The notes: generated by a model not told the origin, from the sequence alone. A DNA stretch of 64,000 bases from Kamptonema sp. UHCC 0994 (GCF_029167235.1 NZ_JARFTR010000112.1:1-64000), one strand, 5' to 3'; numbered from the stretch's first letter, positions 9,801 to 19,293 are shown. Program-made: numbers and translations.

Positions 9801-11458
9801 GGTGCGATCGCAATATTACCATTATCAAGAGCAGGACTTCCAGCGAGTAAGGCGTGAGTTTGTGTAAGGCCGCCGTTATTTGCTAGTGTTGCTAGTCCGG
9901 GAGTTAGATTAACAATATCGCTGCCAGTGCCAAGCGTACCCGTATTACCCGTTAGATTCCCGATCAGGTTATTGTTATTCCCAGTGATGTTGCCAGAAAC
10001 GTCGGGGTTGATAGTTCCTGCTGCGGGAGAGGCATCAAAGTTACCGGCGATGATAGTATTTCTGAGAGCGATCGTAGCCAGACTGCTGAATATTCCACCC
10101 CCGTTATCATTTGCGCCATTGGTAGCATCTGAATCAGCAGTGTTATTCGTGATAGTGCTATTAGTGATAGTCCCCGCAGTACCAATCCACCAGATAGCAC
10201 CCCCTTTTTCCAGTGCAGTGTTCCCGGAGAGAGTCGTATTGGTGAGGTTGAGAGTGCTGCCACCTCCGCCGTAGATTGCGCCGCCTCCCCAAGTAGCGTC
10301 GCTGGCTTTGTTGCCAGAAAAAGTGCTGCCAGTGATATTAAGCGTACCTTCGCTGTAAATGCCGCCGCCACCTTGCGATGTCACCTCGTTATTGGTGATG
10401 CTGCTATCAGTGACTGTCATCGTGCCTTGGTTTCTGATCGCACCGCCACCGAATGCAGTTGCCTTATTATTAGTAAAGGTGGTATTAGTGAGTGTGGCCG
10501 TACCACCGCCATTATTGAAAAGAGCACCACCTCCTCCAGCAGTGTTATTAGAAAAGGTAACGTTGGTGAGGTTTAGCGTAACGCCATTGCCGTTACTAAT
10601 GCCACCGCCACCAGCAGCAGTATTGGCGTTAGCAAAGGTCAGGTTAGAGATGCTAACAGTGCCGTTAGCAGTGCTAAGTATCTGCACTGCGTTGCTGCCG
10701 CTAACGGTCAAAGTAGCTGCACCTGGGCCGTTCAGAGTGACGCTTTCATTAATAGTTGGTAATGTCGCAGTGAGGGTAATTGTGCCAGTAATGCCAGTCA
10801 GGTCAATAGTGTCGTTAGTATTGTTGAAAACAATAGCGGCGAGATCGGCATTTACGGGTGTATTGGTGTTGAGAGAAGTAATTGCTTCGCGCAGAGTGAT
10901 CGTGCCGTCAACAGCAATAGTATCTGCTGTGCTATTTACATTAATAGTTGTCAGTACAGAGGTGTAAGCTGCGATCGCATCTTGGCTAAATGCCAAAGGT
11001 GTCTCAATCGAACCAATTTTCACTTCTAAATCCCAGTCGCCGCCTAATGCAGCACTCCCTGTAAGACTTTTGGAGGCCGCAATATCTGCACCCGTAAGTT
11101 GATTGAGGCGAGAGATAAAATTTTTCCCTTCTATTTGGGCCGCTACGTTGCAACCATATAGAAGGATGTCAGCCTTGGTAGTTAAAGCATTTTTCCACTG
11201 CTGAAACTGACTAGCGTATACGTCTAAGTTGTGAGAATTTAGCTGAATTGCGCCCAGTTGCAAACTTCCAGGGCCGCCGTGAGAAACGATGTGAATGGCA
11301 GAAATATTAGTACAGCTAGCAAGTAACTGTGTAATTTGTTCGACTCCATCTCCCGTTGCGTCCAGTATAAATACTTCTTTCCCTGATTCCGCACTCTGTG
11401 CAAGACTTTGGTAATCTTCAACGGTAGAGTCAATAAAAACTATTTGTGTATTTTCCAT
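6887..11458 (-). CDS. Giant secreted DUF4347 / beta-helix / Calx-beta / RTX protein
   Basis: From ATG 11458 the protein has 1523 residues; an upstream in-frame ATG at 11482 is possible, but AGGAAA precedes 11458. Domain order: DUF4347 (about 5-165); a long Ser/Thr/Asn-Gly-rich right-handed beta-helix with repeated [10 protein letters not shown]-type units (about 180-580); three or four Calx-beta domains with repeated TVTEGNSGT and [10 protein letters not shown] blocks (about 590-1065); a Pro-Thr/Pro-Asn linker (about 1065-1165); and RTX nonapeptides of the GGxGNDxL type (about 1180-1480). The RTX tail suggests calcium-dependent folding outside the cell and type I secretion. DUF4347 shows His60 (VSHGG) and Cys103 (LYGCN), the spacing of a caspase-like dyad; that is inference. 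No secretion genes are adjacent. Adhesion or self-processing are plausible roles. Confidence 0.85.
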   Translation of the reverse strand: MENTQIVFIDSTVEDYQSLAQSAESGKEVFILDATGDGVEQITQLLASCTNISAIHIVSHGGPGSLQLGAIQLNSHNLDVYASQFQQWKNALTTKADILLYGCNVAAQIEGKNFISRLNQLTGADIAASKSLTGSAALGGDWDLEVKIGSIETPLAFSQDAIAAYTSVLTTINVNSTADTIAVDGTITLREAITSLNTNTPVNADLAAIVFNNTNDTIDLTGITGTITLTATLPTINESVTLNGPGAATLTVSGSNAVQILSTANGTVSISNLTFANANTAAGGGGISNGNGVTLNLTNVTFSNNTAGGGGALFNNGGGTATLTNTTFTNNKATAFGGGAIRNQGTMTVTDSSITNNEVTSQGGGGIYSEGTLNITGSTFSGNKASDATWGGGAIYGGGGSTLNLTNTTLSGNTALEKGGAIWWIGTAGTITNSTITNNTADSDATNGANDNGGGIFSSLATIALRNTIIAGNFDASPAAGTINPDVSGNITGNNNNLIGNLTGNTGTLGTGSDIVNLTPGLATLANNGGLTQTHALLAGSPALDNGNIAIAPATDQRSLTRPSGSAADIGAFELQQTVSITAPTATAIEGGSPGTFRISRSDSTVGILTVNLAIDGSSTAVAADYNLSSNFPVTIPNGQAFVDVTLTPVDDTIPEIGETLRLNLGTGNYTIDTTNSNATVTISANDPISYAIALTNPATGSLTEGNSGTQTVTYTVTRSGGIGVASTVDYAIAGTATNGADYNNINANPATTATGTIAFAAGETSKTITLDVLGETLGEADETITATLSNPNLTAAPESSTVTTSTATATITNDDTPSISINDVVVTEGNSGTVNAAFTATLSAASNLPVTVNYATSDGTASTADSDYTAATGSVTFAAGETTKTINVAVNGDTKFEADETFNVNLSTPTNATISKAIGLGTITNDDTLSTQPSISINDLTVTEGNSGTTNAVFTVSLNNASSQAVSVNYATSDGTATIGDSDYTAATGSVTFAAGETTKTITIAVNGDAKFEADETFNVNLSTPTNATIAKATGIGAIANDDLQTPTPTPTPNPNPTPTPTPTPNPNPTPTPTPTPNPTPTPTPTPTPNPTPTPTPTPNPTPTPTPTNTPTPTPTNTPTPTPTNTPTPTPTNTPTPTPTNTPTPTPTPEPQDPDCICKQITFPSLSDIPGPNAVENILNGSDRNDNIIGDNANNSINGLDGSDRLIGQAGNDNIYGGFPNIVPIGPDVDPDLLFGNEGNDYLNGNAGNDAIFAGKDNDIAIGGKDDDLIFGDKGNDTLLGNEGNDTIYGGTLDPSNPDLTGQDLLFGGTGNDYLNGEEGEDTLSGGDGNDTVQGGKGNDIAVGDLGDDLLFGDEGNDTLCSGDGNDTIYGDTGSPLAVGTAGGQDQICGGLGDDLLYGNEGQDTLNGYVGNDTLYGGKDDDYLIGGANDDLLKGDEGNDSLLGGSGKDIFALVIGEGSDIILDFQTGQDLMGLSNGLSFFDLSITQGNNAALIRLASTNELLASVNGISANLINATNFAMI
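8005..8320 (-). repeat. Hexanucleotide tandem repeat coding the Pro-Thr linker
   Basis: The coding strand repeats near-perfect CCAACT / CCAACA / CCGAAT hexamers, giving alternating Thr-Pro and Asn-Pro. It is so regular that the opposite strand is open in several frames. Strand slippage should make its length variable between strains. Confidence 0.85.
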
Positions 11459-11993
11459 GATGAGTTTTCCTGATAGATGCAAATGGGATTGATGATGACT
11501 TTTCCCAGTAAATACAAATACAGCCAGATGAACAGGACTTATGCACTTTGAAGTCAGAAACCTGGTTTCTTCGTAAATTTCTAGCGAGAAACCAATTATT
11601 TTTCTGAGAATCCCGGTTTCTGTGCGAAGTCCTAATCAAATAGCGATCGCCTTGCCAACAATGCAAATTAGTATTGAAAAATAACCATTAACTTGACAGT
11701 AATGGCTGAACTAAGTTTATGAGCGGCAAAACGAAATACTTGAGTCATCGCCTGACTTAAAGCTCAAGGACAACAACTAGAACAAATTCGTTCCCAATTC
11801 TAGTAAAAATATCTGTAAGGCAAGCATTCCGGCAGTAAATCTCTGCGTCTAACCAATAACTTATCAGCGGTTATGCTTCGCCCCTACAAAATTGGGATGC
11901 TACCCTGGATGTATCCCTGGCAACATTGGCGAAGTACCGCTAATATGGCATGATTAGGTTTGTCTGTGATATTTTTAAGTTCCCTTCACGTCT
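11459..11993. other. Gene-free gap with a GAAACC repeat
   Basis: This 535-base stretch has no supported gene. About 11533-11634 carries a degenerate inverted element: GAAACCTGGTTTCT, GCGAGAAACC and CCCGGTTTCT lie between AGGACTTATGCAC and TGTGCGAAGTCCT. The 78-residue minus-strand frame across it reads the repeat and is rejected. The rest is AT-rich, and a TTGACA at 11693 has no good -10 partner. No mtnA promoter could be fixed. Confidence 0.6.
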
Positions 11994-13055
11994 ATGACTT
12001 CCCAAGCCACTCAAGTTTCTCCTGTCATCTGGAAAGAAGACCGCGTATATCTCATTGACCAAAACCGACTTCCCAGCGAATATACACTTGTCGAAATTAG
12101 CTGCTGCGAAGATATGGCAGAGGCGATTAAGACCATGATTGTCCGAGGTGCTCCGGCGATTGGTATTGCGGCGGCCTACGGCATTTATTTAGGTGCAAGA
12201 GAAATTGACACAACTGACCGCGATGAGTTTTTAACTAAACTCGAAGCAATCGGCGATTTATTAGCTGCAACTCGTCCTACTGCTGTTAATTTGTTTTGGG
12301 CAATATCGCGAATGCTAAAAACTGCCCGTCAAACTAGCGGTTCTGTCGAACAAGTGCAACAAGCATTGTTAGAAATGGCGAAAACCATTCATGCAGAAGA
12401 TTTGCAAACTTGTAAAGATATTGGCGATAAAGGTTTAGAAGTATTGCCAAAAACCCCAGAAAAGCTAACTCTTTTAACTCACTGCAATGCAGGTGGTTTA
12501 GCAACTGCTGGCTATGGTACGGCTTTAGGTGTAGTGCGTTCCGCTTGGCGAGATGGAAGATTAGCAAGAGTTTTTGCTGATGAAACTCGCCCCCGCCTTC
12601 AAGGTGCAAAATTAACAACTTGGGAATGCGTGCAAGAAGGGATTCCGGTCACTTTAATTAGTGATAACATGGCGGCTCACTGCATGAAACAAGGTTTAAT
12701 TCATGCTGTAGTTGTAGGTGCTGACAGAATTACCGCAAATGGTGATGCTGCTAATAAGATTGGTACTTATAGTTTAGCAATTGTTGCCAAGGCTCATAAT
12801 GTACCATTTTTTGTAGCTGCGCCCCTATCTACGATTGATTTTGAGTTGTCCAATGGCGATTTAATTCCGATTGAGGAACGCGATCCAGTTGAGCTTTATC
12901 AAGTTGGCAATACGCGGATTTGTCCCGTAGGAGTAGAGTTTTATAATCCCGCTTTTGATGTTACGCCTGCTGAATTAATTACTGCAATTATTACAGAGTA
13001 TGGCGCGGTTACTCCAGGGGAATTAAAACAGTTTCAGGCTAAGCAATTAGTTTAA
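11994..13055 (+). CDS. mtnA: S-methyl-5-thioribose-1-phosphate isomerase
   Basis: A 353-residue protein of the eIF2B-alpha/MtnA family. It converts 5-methylthioribose 1-phosphate to 5-methylthioribulose 1-phosphate in methionine salvage. The N-terminal [15 protein letters not shown] (about residues 48-62), the [18 protein letters not shown] block with the catalytic Cys (about 162-179), and [20 protein letters not shown] with the catalytic Asp (about 240-259) are all present. [12 protein letters not shown] near 273 is also diagnostic. Length is normal. It stands alone between gaps with repeats; no other methionine-salvage gene is in the window. Confidence 0.97.
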   Translation: MTSQATQVSPVIWKEDRVYLIDQNRLPSEYTLVEISCCEDMAEAIKTMIVRGAPAIGIAAAYGIYLGAREIDTTDRDEFLTKLEAIGDLLAATRPTAVNLFWAISRMLKTARQTSGSVEQVQQALLEMAKTIHAEDLQTCKDIGDKGLEVLPKTPEKLTLLTHCNAGGLATAGYGTALGVVRSAWRDGRLARVFADETRPRLQGAKLTTWECVQEGIPVTLISDNMAAHCMKQGLIHAVVVGADRITANGDAANKIGTYSLAIVAKAHNVPFFVAAPLSTIDFELSNGDLIPIEERDPVELYQVGNTRICPVGVEFYNPAFDVTPAELITAIITEYGAVTPGELKQFQAKQLV

Positions 13056-13178
13056 TTGTTAACGGTTAACGGTTAACAGTTAACTGTTATAATGGTACAG
13101 TTTAAATGTAGGGTGGGCATTGCCGCAGACAATCGTTGATTATTAGCCGATATTCATCGCCGGCAATGCCCACCTTAC
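13056..13178. repeat. GTTAACG tandem units plus an 18-base-arm hairpin
   Basis: Right after the mtnA stop, 13056-13090 contains GGTTAAC/AGTTAAC heptamer units. Arms GTAGGGTGGGCATTGCCG (13108-13125) and CGGCAATGCCCACCTTAC (13161-13178) pair with one mismatch around a 35-base loop. It could end mtnA transcription. Beyond it, to 13340, lies a run of CTAGTCCCTAG / CCCTTCTT units. Confidence 0.75.
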
Positions 13179-13341
13179 AAAGGCTAAAAACAGTTTCAGG
13201 TTAAGCAATTAGTTTACATATAGCAACCTTCTTGGCAGTTAGGACATTCTAGTTTCGACCAAACCCTTAATTATCTTCCCTTCTTCCCTAGTGCCTAGTC
13301 CCTTCTTCCCTAGTCCTTAGCCCCTAGTCCCTAGCTATAGT

Positions 13342-14958
13342 ATGTCACTAAACCACTTGTTCAATCGGATTTCTATAAGACTCAGAAATGCTTATAGCTA
13401 CTGCAATCGGCAGATCAAAGCTATTTTAATGGCTCTGATGACAGTTTTTTTCACTACAACCAGTCATTCACAGTTAGAAAAAGAAGCGATTAACGCCAAG
13501 GAATCAGAAGGAATACAATATATTTGGGCTATGAATATATCTCAGCAAGGTTACTATGCAGAGAATGGTGATTTTACGGATTCTATTCCCAACTTGGGGA
13601 GTAGCATCCAAACTCAAACTGCCAATTATAACTACTCAATAAGCAAGGGGAACCAAGCTGTATTTAATTATGCCACAGCGCGAGAACAAAACCTAAAAAA
13701 TTTTGTAGGCGGAGTCTTTTTGGTAGGTGATGAAATTCAAACAATTTTATGCCAAGCTAATATTGCAGAGACGACTAAACCTGCTAATCCAATTAATAAC
13801 AATGGCGTTTTACTCTGCGGTGTTAATACTACAGAAGTAAGCAATTCACCGCTGCGCTCAAATGCCAGACAGTCTGTTTCATCAATGAACTATGCTCAGC
13901 AAGCTTACTATGCAGAAAATGGTAGTTTTACAGATTCCCTTCCAAAACTAGGAATTGGTATTAGGGCTCAAAATCCTAATTACAACTACTCAATGAGCCT
14001 CAGCAACGAAGCTGTATTTAATTATGGAATTTCAAGGGAATCAGACCTATATAGTTATGTAGGAGGTGTCTTCTTAGTAAGAGATGTTAACACCGATATT
14101 TCTACTAAGACAATTGTATGTGTAGCTAATCTTCCAGGCACGGTTCAACCCGCCAATCCTACTAATAATAATGGCGTTTTAGCCTGTGGTGCTAATACTA
14201 CGGAAGTAAACAATAATTTACCTAGTGCTCAAAAGTTTGTTTCGTCAATGAACCTTGCTCAGCAAGCTTACTATGCAGAAAACGAGAGTTTTACGGATGT
14301 AGTTGAAAAACTAGGACTTGGTATTAGTCCTGAAAATCCCCAATACCACTACTCAATTCAGCTAAGTAACAATACGGTATTTCATTATGGAATTTCACGG
14401 CAATCTGACCTTAAAAGTTATGTAGGAGGTGTATTTTTACTACCAAATATTGATAATGGGATTTTTTTTAAGAGAATTTTATGTGTAGCTAATCTTCCAG
14501 GTACGACTCAACCCGCAAATCCAATTAACAATAATGGTGTTTTAGCCTGCGGTGCTGATACTGTGGAAGTAAGCAATCCACCACGATCATTAAATACTGA
14601 TGCTAAGCAGTATATTTTTTCAATGAACATCGCTCAGCAATTCTACTATGTAAGGCACGATAGTTTTACAGATTCTCTTGAAAAACTAGGGGTTGGCATT
14701 AAGGCTGAAACTCCAAATTACAACTACTCAATTCACCTGACTAACAATGCTGTATTTCATTATGGAATTTCACGGGAATCGGGCTTTAAAAGTTACGTGG
14801 GGGGTGTATTTTTACTAGGAACTGGTGACAAAGAAATGTCTGCTACTCATAGAATTTTATGTGTTGCTAATCTTCCGGGTACGATTCAACCTGCTAATCC
14901 AATTAATAATAATGGTGTTTTAGTCTGCGGTGCTGATACGACAAAAGTTAGCCTATAA
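13342..14958 (+). CDS. Protein of four tandem type IV pilin-GH-like domains without a prepilin cleavage motif
   Basis: A 538-residue protein. After an N-terminal hydrophobic helix (about residues 25-41) come four copies of a domain of about 120 residues (roughly 54-173, 174-294, 295-419, 420-538). Each carries SMNxAQQAYYAENGSFTD, a KLGxGI block, YNYSI, YVGGVFL and a Cys pair (ILCxANLPGT ... LxCGA), as in cyanobacterial pilin-GH family pilins. The stretch up to residue 56 is the same length as a pilin N-terminal helix, but the GFTLIE processing motif is replaced by CNRQIK, lacking the Gly and the Glu5. It is probably exported and anchored or cleaved by signal peptidase. Role unknown: pilus-associated, adhesive or matrix protein. 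No pilus genes are adjacent. Confidence 0.8.
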   Translation: MSLNHLFNRISIRLRNAYSYCNRQIKAILMALMTVFFTTTSHSQLEKEAINAKESEGIQYIWAMNISQQGYYAENGDFTDSIPNLGSSIQTQTANYNYSISKGNQAVFNYATAREQNLKNFVGGVFLVGDEIQTILCQANIAETTKPANPINNNGVLLCGVNTTEVSNSPLRSNARQSVSSMNYAQQAYYAENGSFTDSLPKLGIGIRAQNPNYNYSMSLSNEAVFNYGISRESDLYSYVGGVFLVRDVNTDISTKTIVCVANLPGTVQPANPTNNNGVLACGANTTEVNNNLPSAQKFVSSMNLAQQAYYAENESFTDVVEKLGLGISPENPQYHYSIQLSNNTVFHYGISRQSDLKSYVGGVFLLPNIDNGIFFKRILCVANLPGTTQPANPINNNGVLACGADTVEVSNPPRSLNTDAKQYIFSMNIAQQFYYVRHDSFTDSLEKLGVGIKAETPNYNYSIHLTNNAVFHYGISRESGFKSYVGGVFLLGTGDKEMSATHRILCVANLPGTIQPANPINNNGVLVCGADTTKVSL

Positions 14959-15077
14959 ATACACCAATGTGGAAAATTAGCTAGTTTAAACTCAAAATTA
15001 AGTTAATACTGAGATTAAGGGGTTAGTTTCAGCTTTGTTAATTAATTGTACAGTATTCTACGAAGATATGCCCGAAG

Positions 15078-16220
15078 CTATGGATATAACGCCTCGCCAG
15101 TGGTAGGATCGAAGACAAAGAGATGATTAAAATCTAGTTCCACAGAAATGCGATCGCCTGGATGTAAACGCACATTTGCTGGTACTTGTATCTGTATAGA
15201 TGTTACGGAATTATCTCCCCCTAAAATAGGTAAAGCAGCACGGATTAAAGTTTCTCGTCCCAGAGGTTCAACTACTTTGACTTCAACTTCTAGCGGCAAT
15301 TTCTCCAATGCCCAAAGATCGCTATTTAAGTCGTCTTCCTGTTTACTAAAACTGCCAAATATTTCTATATATTCGGGGCGAATCCCTAAATCAAAACCTT
15401 GCCCATCACGGGGTTGCAATCTCTCTCGAATTGATGGCGGACAGGCTAAAGATTGACTTCCTATTTGAAAAGTGCTATTAGTATAAGTGGCAGGCAAAAT
15501 ATTCATTGAAGGATTGCCTAAGAATGTGGCAACCATTCGGTTAGCAGGTTTAGCATAAATATTTTGAGGTTCGCCAATTTGTTGAATTTTACCCTGATTT
15601 AATACTACAATTTTATCAGCTAATGTCATCGCTTCTACTTGGTCGTGAGTAACGTAAACTGTAGTAATTCCTAGTCGTTGATGTAATTGTTTTAGTTCTG
15701 CCCTAGTATCGTCTCGCAATTGGGCATCGAGGTTAGATAAAGGTTCATCTAATAGAAATACTTTCGGTTCTCGTGCGATCGCTCTTCCCAATGCTACCCG
15801 CTGTTGTTGTCCTCCTGATAACTGTTTGGGTTTGCGGTTGAGGAGGTGATCGATAGAAAGAGAACGGGCTACATTTTCAACTCTCTCTCTGATTTTTGTA
15901 GCTTCAAAATTACGCATTTTTAACCCAAATGCCAGATTTTCTGCTACTGTCATGTGTGGGTAAAGGGCGTAATTTTGAAACACCATTGCGACATCTCTTT
16001 GTCGGGCGGGGACATTATTAACTAATATATCTTGAATGTAGAGATTGCCAGAGGTAGCGGTTTCTAAACCTGCAATTGTCCGCATAATTGTAGATTTGCC
16101 GCAACCGGAAGGCCCGACTAAAACCCAAAATTCACCATCAGGAACTTTAAAGGTAATGTCTTCGATGGCGGTGACGTTATTAAATCGTCTGGTAATGTTT
16201 TCTAAGCGCAGGTTTGCCAT
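15078..16220 (-). CDS. Sugar-type ABC transporter ATP-binding protein (MalK/UgpC family)
   Basis: A 380-residue ATPase. Walker A is GPSGCGKST (about residues 37-45), the Q-loop is MVFQNYALYPHMTV, the signature is LSGGQQQRVALGRA (about 134-147), and Walker B is VFLLDEPLSNLD. The C-terminal 140 residues (about 240-375) form an OB-fold MOP/TOBE-like domain as in MalK and UgpC. In this family the subunit powers uptake of sugars or glycerol phosphates and is often shared by several permeases. No permease or binding protein is adjacent, so the substrate cannot be assigned and this may be such a shared ATPase. Confidence 0.9.
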   Translation of the reverse strand: MANLRLENITRRFNNVTAIEDITFKVPDGEFWVLVGPSGCGKSTIMRTIAGLETATSGNLYIQDILVNNVPARQRDVAMVFQNYALYPHMTVAENLAFGLKMRNFEATKIRERVENVARSLSIDHLLNRKPKQLSGGQQQRVALGRAIAREPKVFLLDEPLSNLDAQLRDDTRAELKQLHQRLGITTVYVTHDQVEAMTLADKIVVLNQGKIQQIGEPQNIYAKPANRMVATFLGNPSMNILPATYTNSTFQIGSQSLACPPSIRERLQPRDGQGFDLGIRPEYIEIFGSFSKQEDDLNSDLWALEKLPLEVEVKVVEPLGRETLIRAALPILGGDNSVTSIQIQVPANVRLHPGDRISVELDFNHLFVFDPTTGEALYP

Positions 16221-16283
16221 TTGGTAATTGTTAGTTGTTGGTTGTTAGTTGTTGGTTATTTAGTCAGGACTTACGAACATCGC

Positions 16284-16333
16284 GTAACGCCGCCCTCTGG
16301 GCGGTAAAATTACCGCCCAGAGGGCGGCGTTAC
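16284..16333. repeat. REP-like GC-rich hairpin, copy 3
   Basis: The most regular copy: GTAACGCCGCCCTCTGGGCGG pairs with a perfect complement ending GGCGGCGTTAC around a short AT loop. It lies between the ABC ATPase start and the end of the HD gene, both on the minus strand, so it may end transcription of the HD gene. Confidence 0.85.
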
Positions 16334-16345
16334 AAACTGTTGGAA

Positions 16346-16912
16346 TTAACCATTAACTAATTTTTCTAACTCTAAAACTACCCGGTCTAATTCTTCAACA
16401 ACAGGTGTTGGTTCAGCCTTGCGAAATGCCTCGACTAAAGACCGATAATACCAGAGACTTCCCTCTTTTCTGCCTTTGAAGCGTTCCCAAATTAACTCTC
16501 CAATTTGGCGGTAATCATTGAGAATTGACCTGGCATTATACAGCTTATCTGCGGCTGAAACTAATCTTACCGATCGCGTAGCTGTGGGGATGTGGGCGAT
16601 GTAGGCTTCCTTGCGCGATCGCCAAGGGGGTTTCGGGGTCACATCTGAGTCCGTACACCCGTCTACAATAGCTGTTACAGCGTCCCCAAAGCGGCGGCGA
16701 ATCTCTTGGCGGGTAGCGTCGCCGCCTTGGTCTTCGATCGCATCGTGGAGGAGGGCCGCGATCGCTTCATCCTCACTTGCGCCATATTCTAAGGCAATAC
16801 TGGCAACACCTAACAAATGAGCAATGTAAGGAACACCCGAACCTTTACGGATTTGATTAGCATGGAGTTCGGTAGCATAAATGAGAGCTTCTGTAAATCT
16901 ATTTGATAGCAT
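16346..16912 (-). CDS. Small HD-domain hydrolase, (p)ppGpp hydrolase-like (SAH/Mesh1 type)
   Basis: A 188-residue single-domain protein. The metal-binding HD signature is read as YIAHLLGVA (about residue 31), ALLHDAIEDQ (about 55-61) and a later AADKLYNARSILND (about 120-133), the pattern of SpoT/RelA hydrolase domains. The family also carries an RKGSG-type motif, here IRKGSGVPY near residue 22. It lacks synthetase, TGS and ACT domains, so it would be a stand-alone small alarmone hydrolase that removes pyrophosphate from (p)ppGpp. Other HD phosphohydrolases cannot be fully excluded. It diverges from the Uma2 gene. Confidence 0.75.
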   Translation of the reverse strand: MLSNRFTEALIYATELHANQIRKGSGVPYIAHLLGVASIALEYGASEDEAIAALLHDAIEDQGGDATRQEIRRRFGDAVTAIVDGCTDSDVTPKPPWRSRKEAYIAHIPTATRSVRLVSAADKLYNARSILNDYRQIGELIWERFKGRKEGSLWYYRSLVEAFRKAEPTPVVEELDRVVLELEKLVNG

Positions 16913-16984
16913 TTTTTGTGTTTATTTACTCAAGTTTATGTTTTAATAGTAATGGTCAGTTTTTTCTGGAAACGAGGTAACAAA

Positions 16985-17563
16985 ATGGTAATTGCCATTA
17001 ATCCAATTTTAGCAGATAAATCGGAAGAATTGCAAGTAGAAGAGCCGCAAAAAGTTTTATCCTTAGAAGAGTTTATCGCACACCCTCCCGACAGGATGGA
17101 ATGGGTTGACGGTCAATTAGTGGAGAAAACAGGAATGGGTTTTAAACATGGTCTTGCTCAATCTAAACTAGCTACTTACTGGAGAAATTACCAAAACTCT
17201 AGCGGGCAAGGGGGAGAAGTTATTACAGAAGTTCTTTGTCGCACTCAAAAACAGGGTCGTAAGCCTGATGTTGCCTATCTTACGCCTGAATTGATACCAA
17301 CAGATAATTTGACAATATTTCCTCAAAGTTTTCCGCTGATTGCCGAGGTTGTTTCTCCTGATGATAGTGCTGAAGACTTATTTGCCAAAGCTCAGGAATA
17401 TTTAGAATCAGGTTGTCAGGAAGTGTGGCTATTATTTCCTGAAGCTAAGTTGATTTTAGTTAACGATCGGCAGCGGTGGATATTATTTAATTCGGGGGAA
17501 ATTGTCAGCACTCAAAATGTACTTTTAGGGTTTAGCGTGGCAGTGAATGAATTATTGGTGTGA
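16985..17563 (+). CDS. Uma2-family (DUF820) PD-(D/E)XK endonuclease-like protein
   Basis: A 192-residue protein from ATG 16985, chosen because ACGAGGTAA lies just upstream and the longer frame adds an unlikely hydrophobic leader. The family layout is clear: LSLEEFIAHPPDRMEWVDGQ (about 24-43), RKPDVAYLTP with the core Asp (about 94), FPLIAEVVSPDDS with the following Glu (about 118), and KAQEYLESGCQEVWLLFP (about 133-150), where the usual Lys position is shifted. Uma2 proteins are abundant in cyanobacteria, often in many copies, and their cellular role is unsettled. No mobile element adjoins it. Confidence 0.85.
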   Translation: MVIAINPILADKSEELQVEEPQKVLSLEEFIAHPPDRMEWVDGQLVEKTGMGFKHGLAQSKLATYWRNYQNSSGQGGEVITEVLCRTQKQGRKPDVAYLTPELIPTDNLTIFPQSFPLIAEVVSPDDSAEDLFAKAQEYLESGCQEVWLLFPEAKLILVNDRQRWILFNSGEIVSTQNVLLGFSVAVNELLV

Positions 17564-17759
17564 CTTGGTTGCTAAAAGATCCATTTTATGAAATGAGATT
17601 TATAATCTCAAGCAAAAATTTGCCTATTGATATTATAATGATTACTTATAATCAATTAATTTATCATTTGAATTTTCTATCTATTTTAGGGTGACTTTGT
17701 AATTTCTGCGTTATATTATAATTTTTGTGCTAAGGTGATAAGTTTGTGGGCATAAATTA

Positions 17760-19259
17760 ATGGTACTAACCGAACAATTAACTCAATTTCCGTACAAACC
17801 TCTGTACAAACCCAATCAACTAATTTGCGGTACGGGTCAAATTGGAATTGTAACCGGTTGGACTGTCAGAGGAGCGATCGCTAAGCATTTATCTTCCGAT
17901 GAGTTTGCTGTGATTGGGCAGCTATACAGCCCAACTCGCGGAATTAGTTTTTTAATTAGGAATTTATTAGCTAACCCTCATGTTCGTTTTCTGGTAGTGC
18001 TTAACGCTACAAAAGAAGACATTAACGCGGGTGGATGTGAATGTTTACTAGACTTTTTTCGTCAAGGTTTTAGCGAAGGCAAAAGTGATACTGGGCGCAA
18101 ATGTTGGATAATTGAATCTCGCATTTCAGGATACATTGATATCGAGATTGAAGCCAATGCTTTAGAACAACTGCGACAATCTGTGCAATGTCGAGAAGCC
18201 AAATCAATTTCTGATGCAGTCAGTATAGTTAAAGATTATTCACAACTTAGAGAAGTTAAACCTTGGGGTAAAGAATTAAAATTTCCTCTAGCAGAAATTA
18301 TCCCAAATGTACTGCCAGGAACACGCTATGGTCATCGCATTGAAGGAAGAACAATTGCGGAAACCTGGGTAAAAATTATTCATCGAATTAAAACAACAGG
18401 TACACTGCGACCAACAGGTTATGATGGGCAATGGCAGGAACTAATTGATTTGATGGCAATAGTTACTGATGAACCACCTGACTTTTATTTCCCTGAACCC
18501 AATTATTTACCATTAGATAGAGAGTTTATTGAAGAATACGTCCATCAAGTTGTTGACGATAGTGCTTATAGACAAGGAGTAAAATACACTTATGGTCAAC
18601 GATTGCGTTCTTGGTTTGGACGCGATCAAATTGAACAAATTATCCATAAATTGATAGGAGAGATTGACGCTGCTAGTGCAGTTATGTCTTTGTGGGATGT
18701 TAAGGATCACGATACAGGTGGTAGTCCATGCCTTAATCATATTTGGTTGAGAGTTGTGGATAACGAACTGTCAATGACTGCTACTTTTCGCAGTAATGAT
18801 ATGTTTAGCGCCTGGCCTGCTAATGCGATAGGATTGCGTAAATTACAAGAACATATCCGAGACGAAATCGCTAAGAAATCTGAGTATAACTTAAGAATGG
18901 GACCGCTAATTACGATCAGTCAAAGCGCTCATATTTATGATGATACTTTCGATTCAGTCGATCGGACTATTAACGATCATTACCATCATATTATTGAAGA
19001 GGAACGTAAGCGTTATTTGGATGCCGTTGGCAACTTTTTAATCAAGGTAGAAGGGAAAGAAATGTTAGTTTGCCAGACAACTCCTGGTAGTGGGGAGGTT
19101 GTCATGTATTATCGTGGTAAAGACCCACTCAAACTATTGCGAGAGATTTGTGCTAGTTCTCCGGCAATTCAGCCTGAACATTCGGGTTACTTAGGTCTGG
19201 AGTTACAAAAGGCTTTTGACTGCATTAGAAGCGGTAAAATCTACGTTCAAGATCAGTAA
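17760..19259 (+). CDS. MtrA-like domain fused to a divergent thymidylate synthase (ThyA) domain
   Basis: A 499-residue protein. The C-terminal half aligns by eye with ThyA: YGQRLRSW (about 278-285), VMSLWD (308-313), SPCLNH with catalytic Cys324, ELSMTATFRSNDMFSAWPAN (336-355) holding the substrate Arg344-Ser345-x-Asp347 set, and Asn355 at the base-reading Asn position. The N-terminal 170 residues (ICGTGQIGIVTG, ANPHVRFLVVLN) resemble MtrA of tetrahydromethanopterin methyltransferase or DUF4346. Canonical ThyA is about 264 residues. Likely chemistry is C5 methylation or hydroxymethylation of dUMP or dCMP; which is undecided. A TATAAT lies at 17717-17722 upstream. It leads a three-gene operon of pyrimidine deoxynucleotide proteins. 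Confidence 0.8.
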   Translation: MVLTEQLTQFPYKPLYKPNQLICGTGQIGIVTGWTVRGAIAKHLSSDEFAVIGQLYSPTRGISFLIRNLLANPHVRFLVVLNATKEDINAGGCECLLDFFRQGFSEGKSDTGRKCWIIESRISGYIDIEIEANALEQLRQSVQCREAKSISDAVSIVKDYSQLREVKPWGKELKFPLAEIIPNVLPGTRYGHRIEGRTIAETWVKIIHRIKTTGTLRPTGYDGQWQELIDLMAIVTDEPPDFYFPEPNYLPLDREFIEEYVHQVVDDSAYRQGVKYTYGQRLRSWFGRDQIEQIIHKLIGEIDAASAVMSLWDVKDHDTGGSPCLNHIWLRVVDNELSMTATFRSNDMFSAWPANAIGLRKLQEHIRDEIAKKSEYNLRMGPLITISQSAHIYDDTFDSVDRTINDHYHHIIEEERKRYLDAVGNFLIKVEGKEMLVCQTTPGSGEVVMYYRGKDPLKLLREICASSPAIQPEHSGYLGLELQKAFDCIRSGKIYVQDQ

Positions 19260-19293
19260 ATTTAAGTGAAAATTAAAGTGCAAGGAGTTGTTT

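Noticed and set aside
10359-10967. 202-codon plus-strand frame antisense to the giant RTX gene
   Set aside because: It lies fully inside the beta-helix coding region, has no ribosome site and no recognisable domain, and its Pro/Leu/Val bias is a reflection of the sense repeats.
11430-11666. 78-codon minus-strand frame upstream of the giant RTX gene
   Set aside because: It covers the GAAACC repeat and overlaps the real start.
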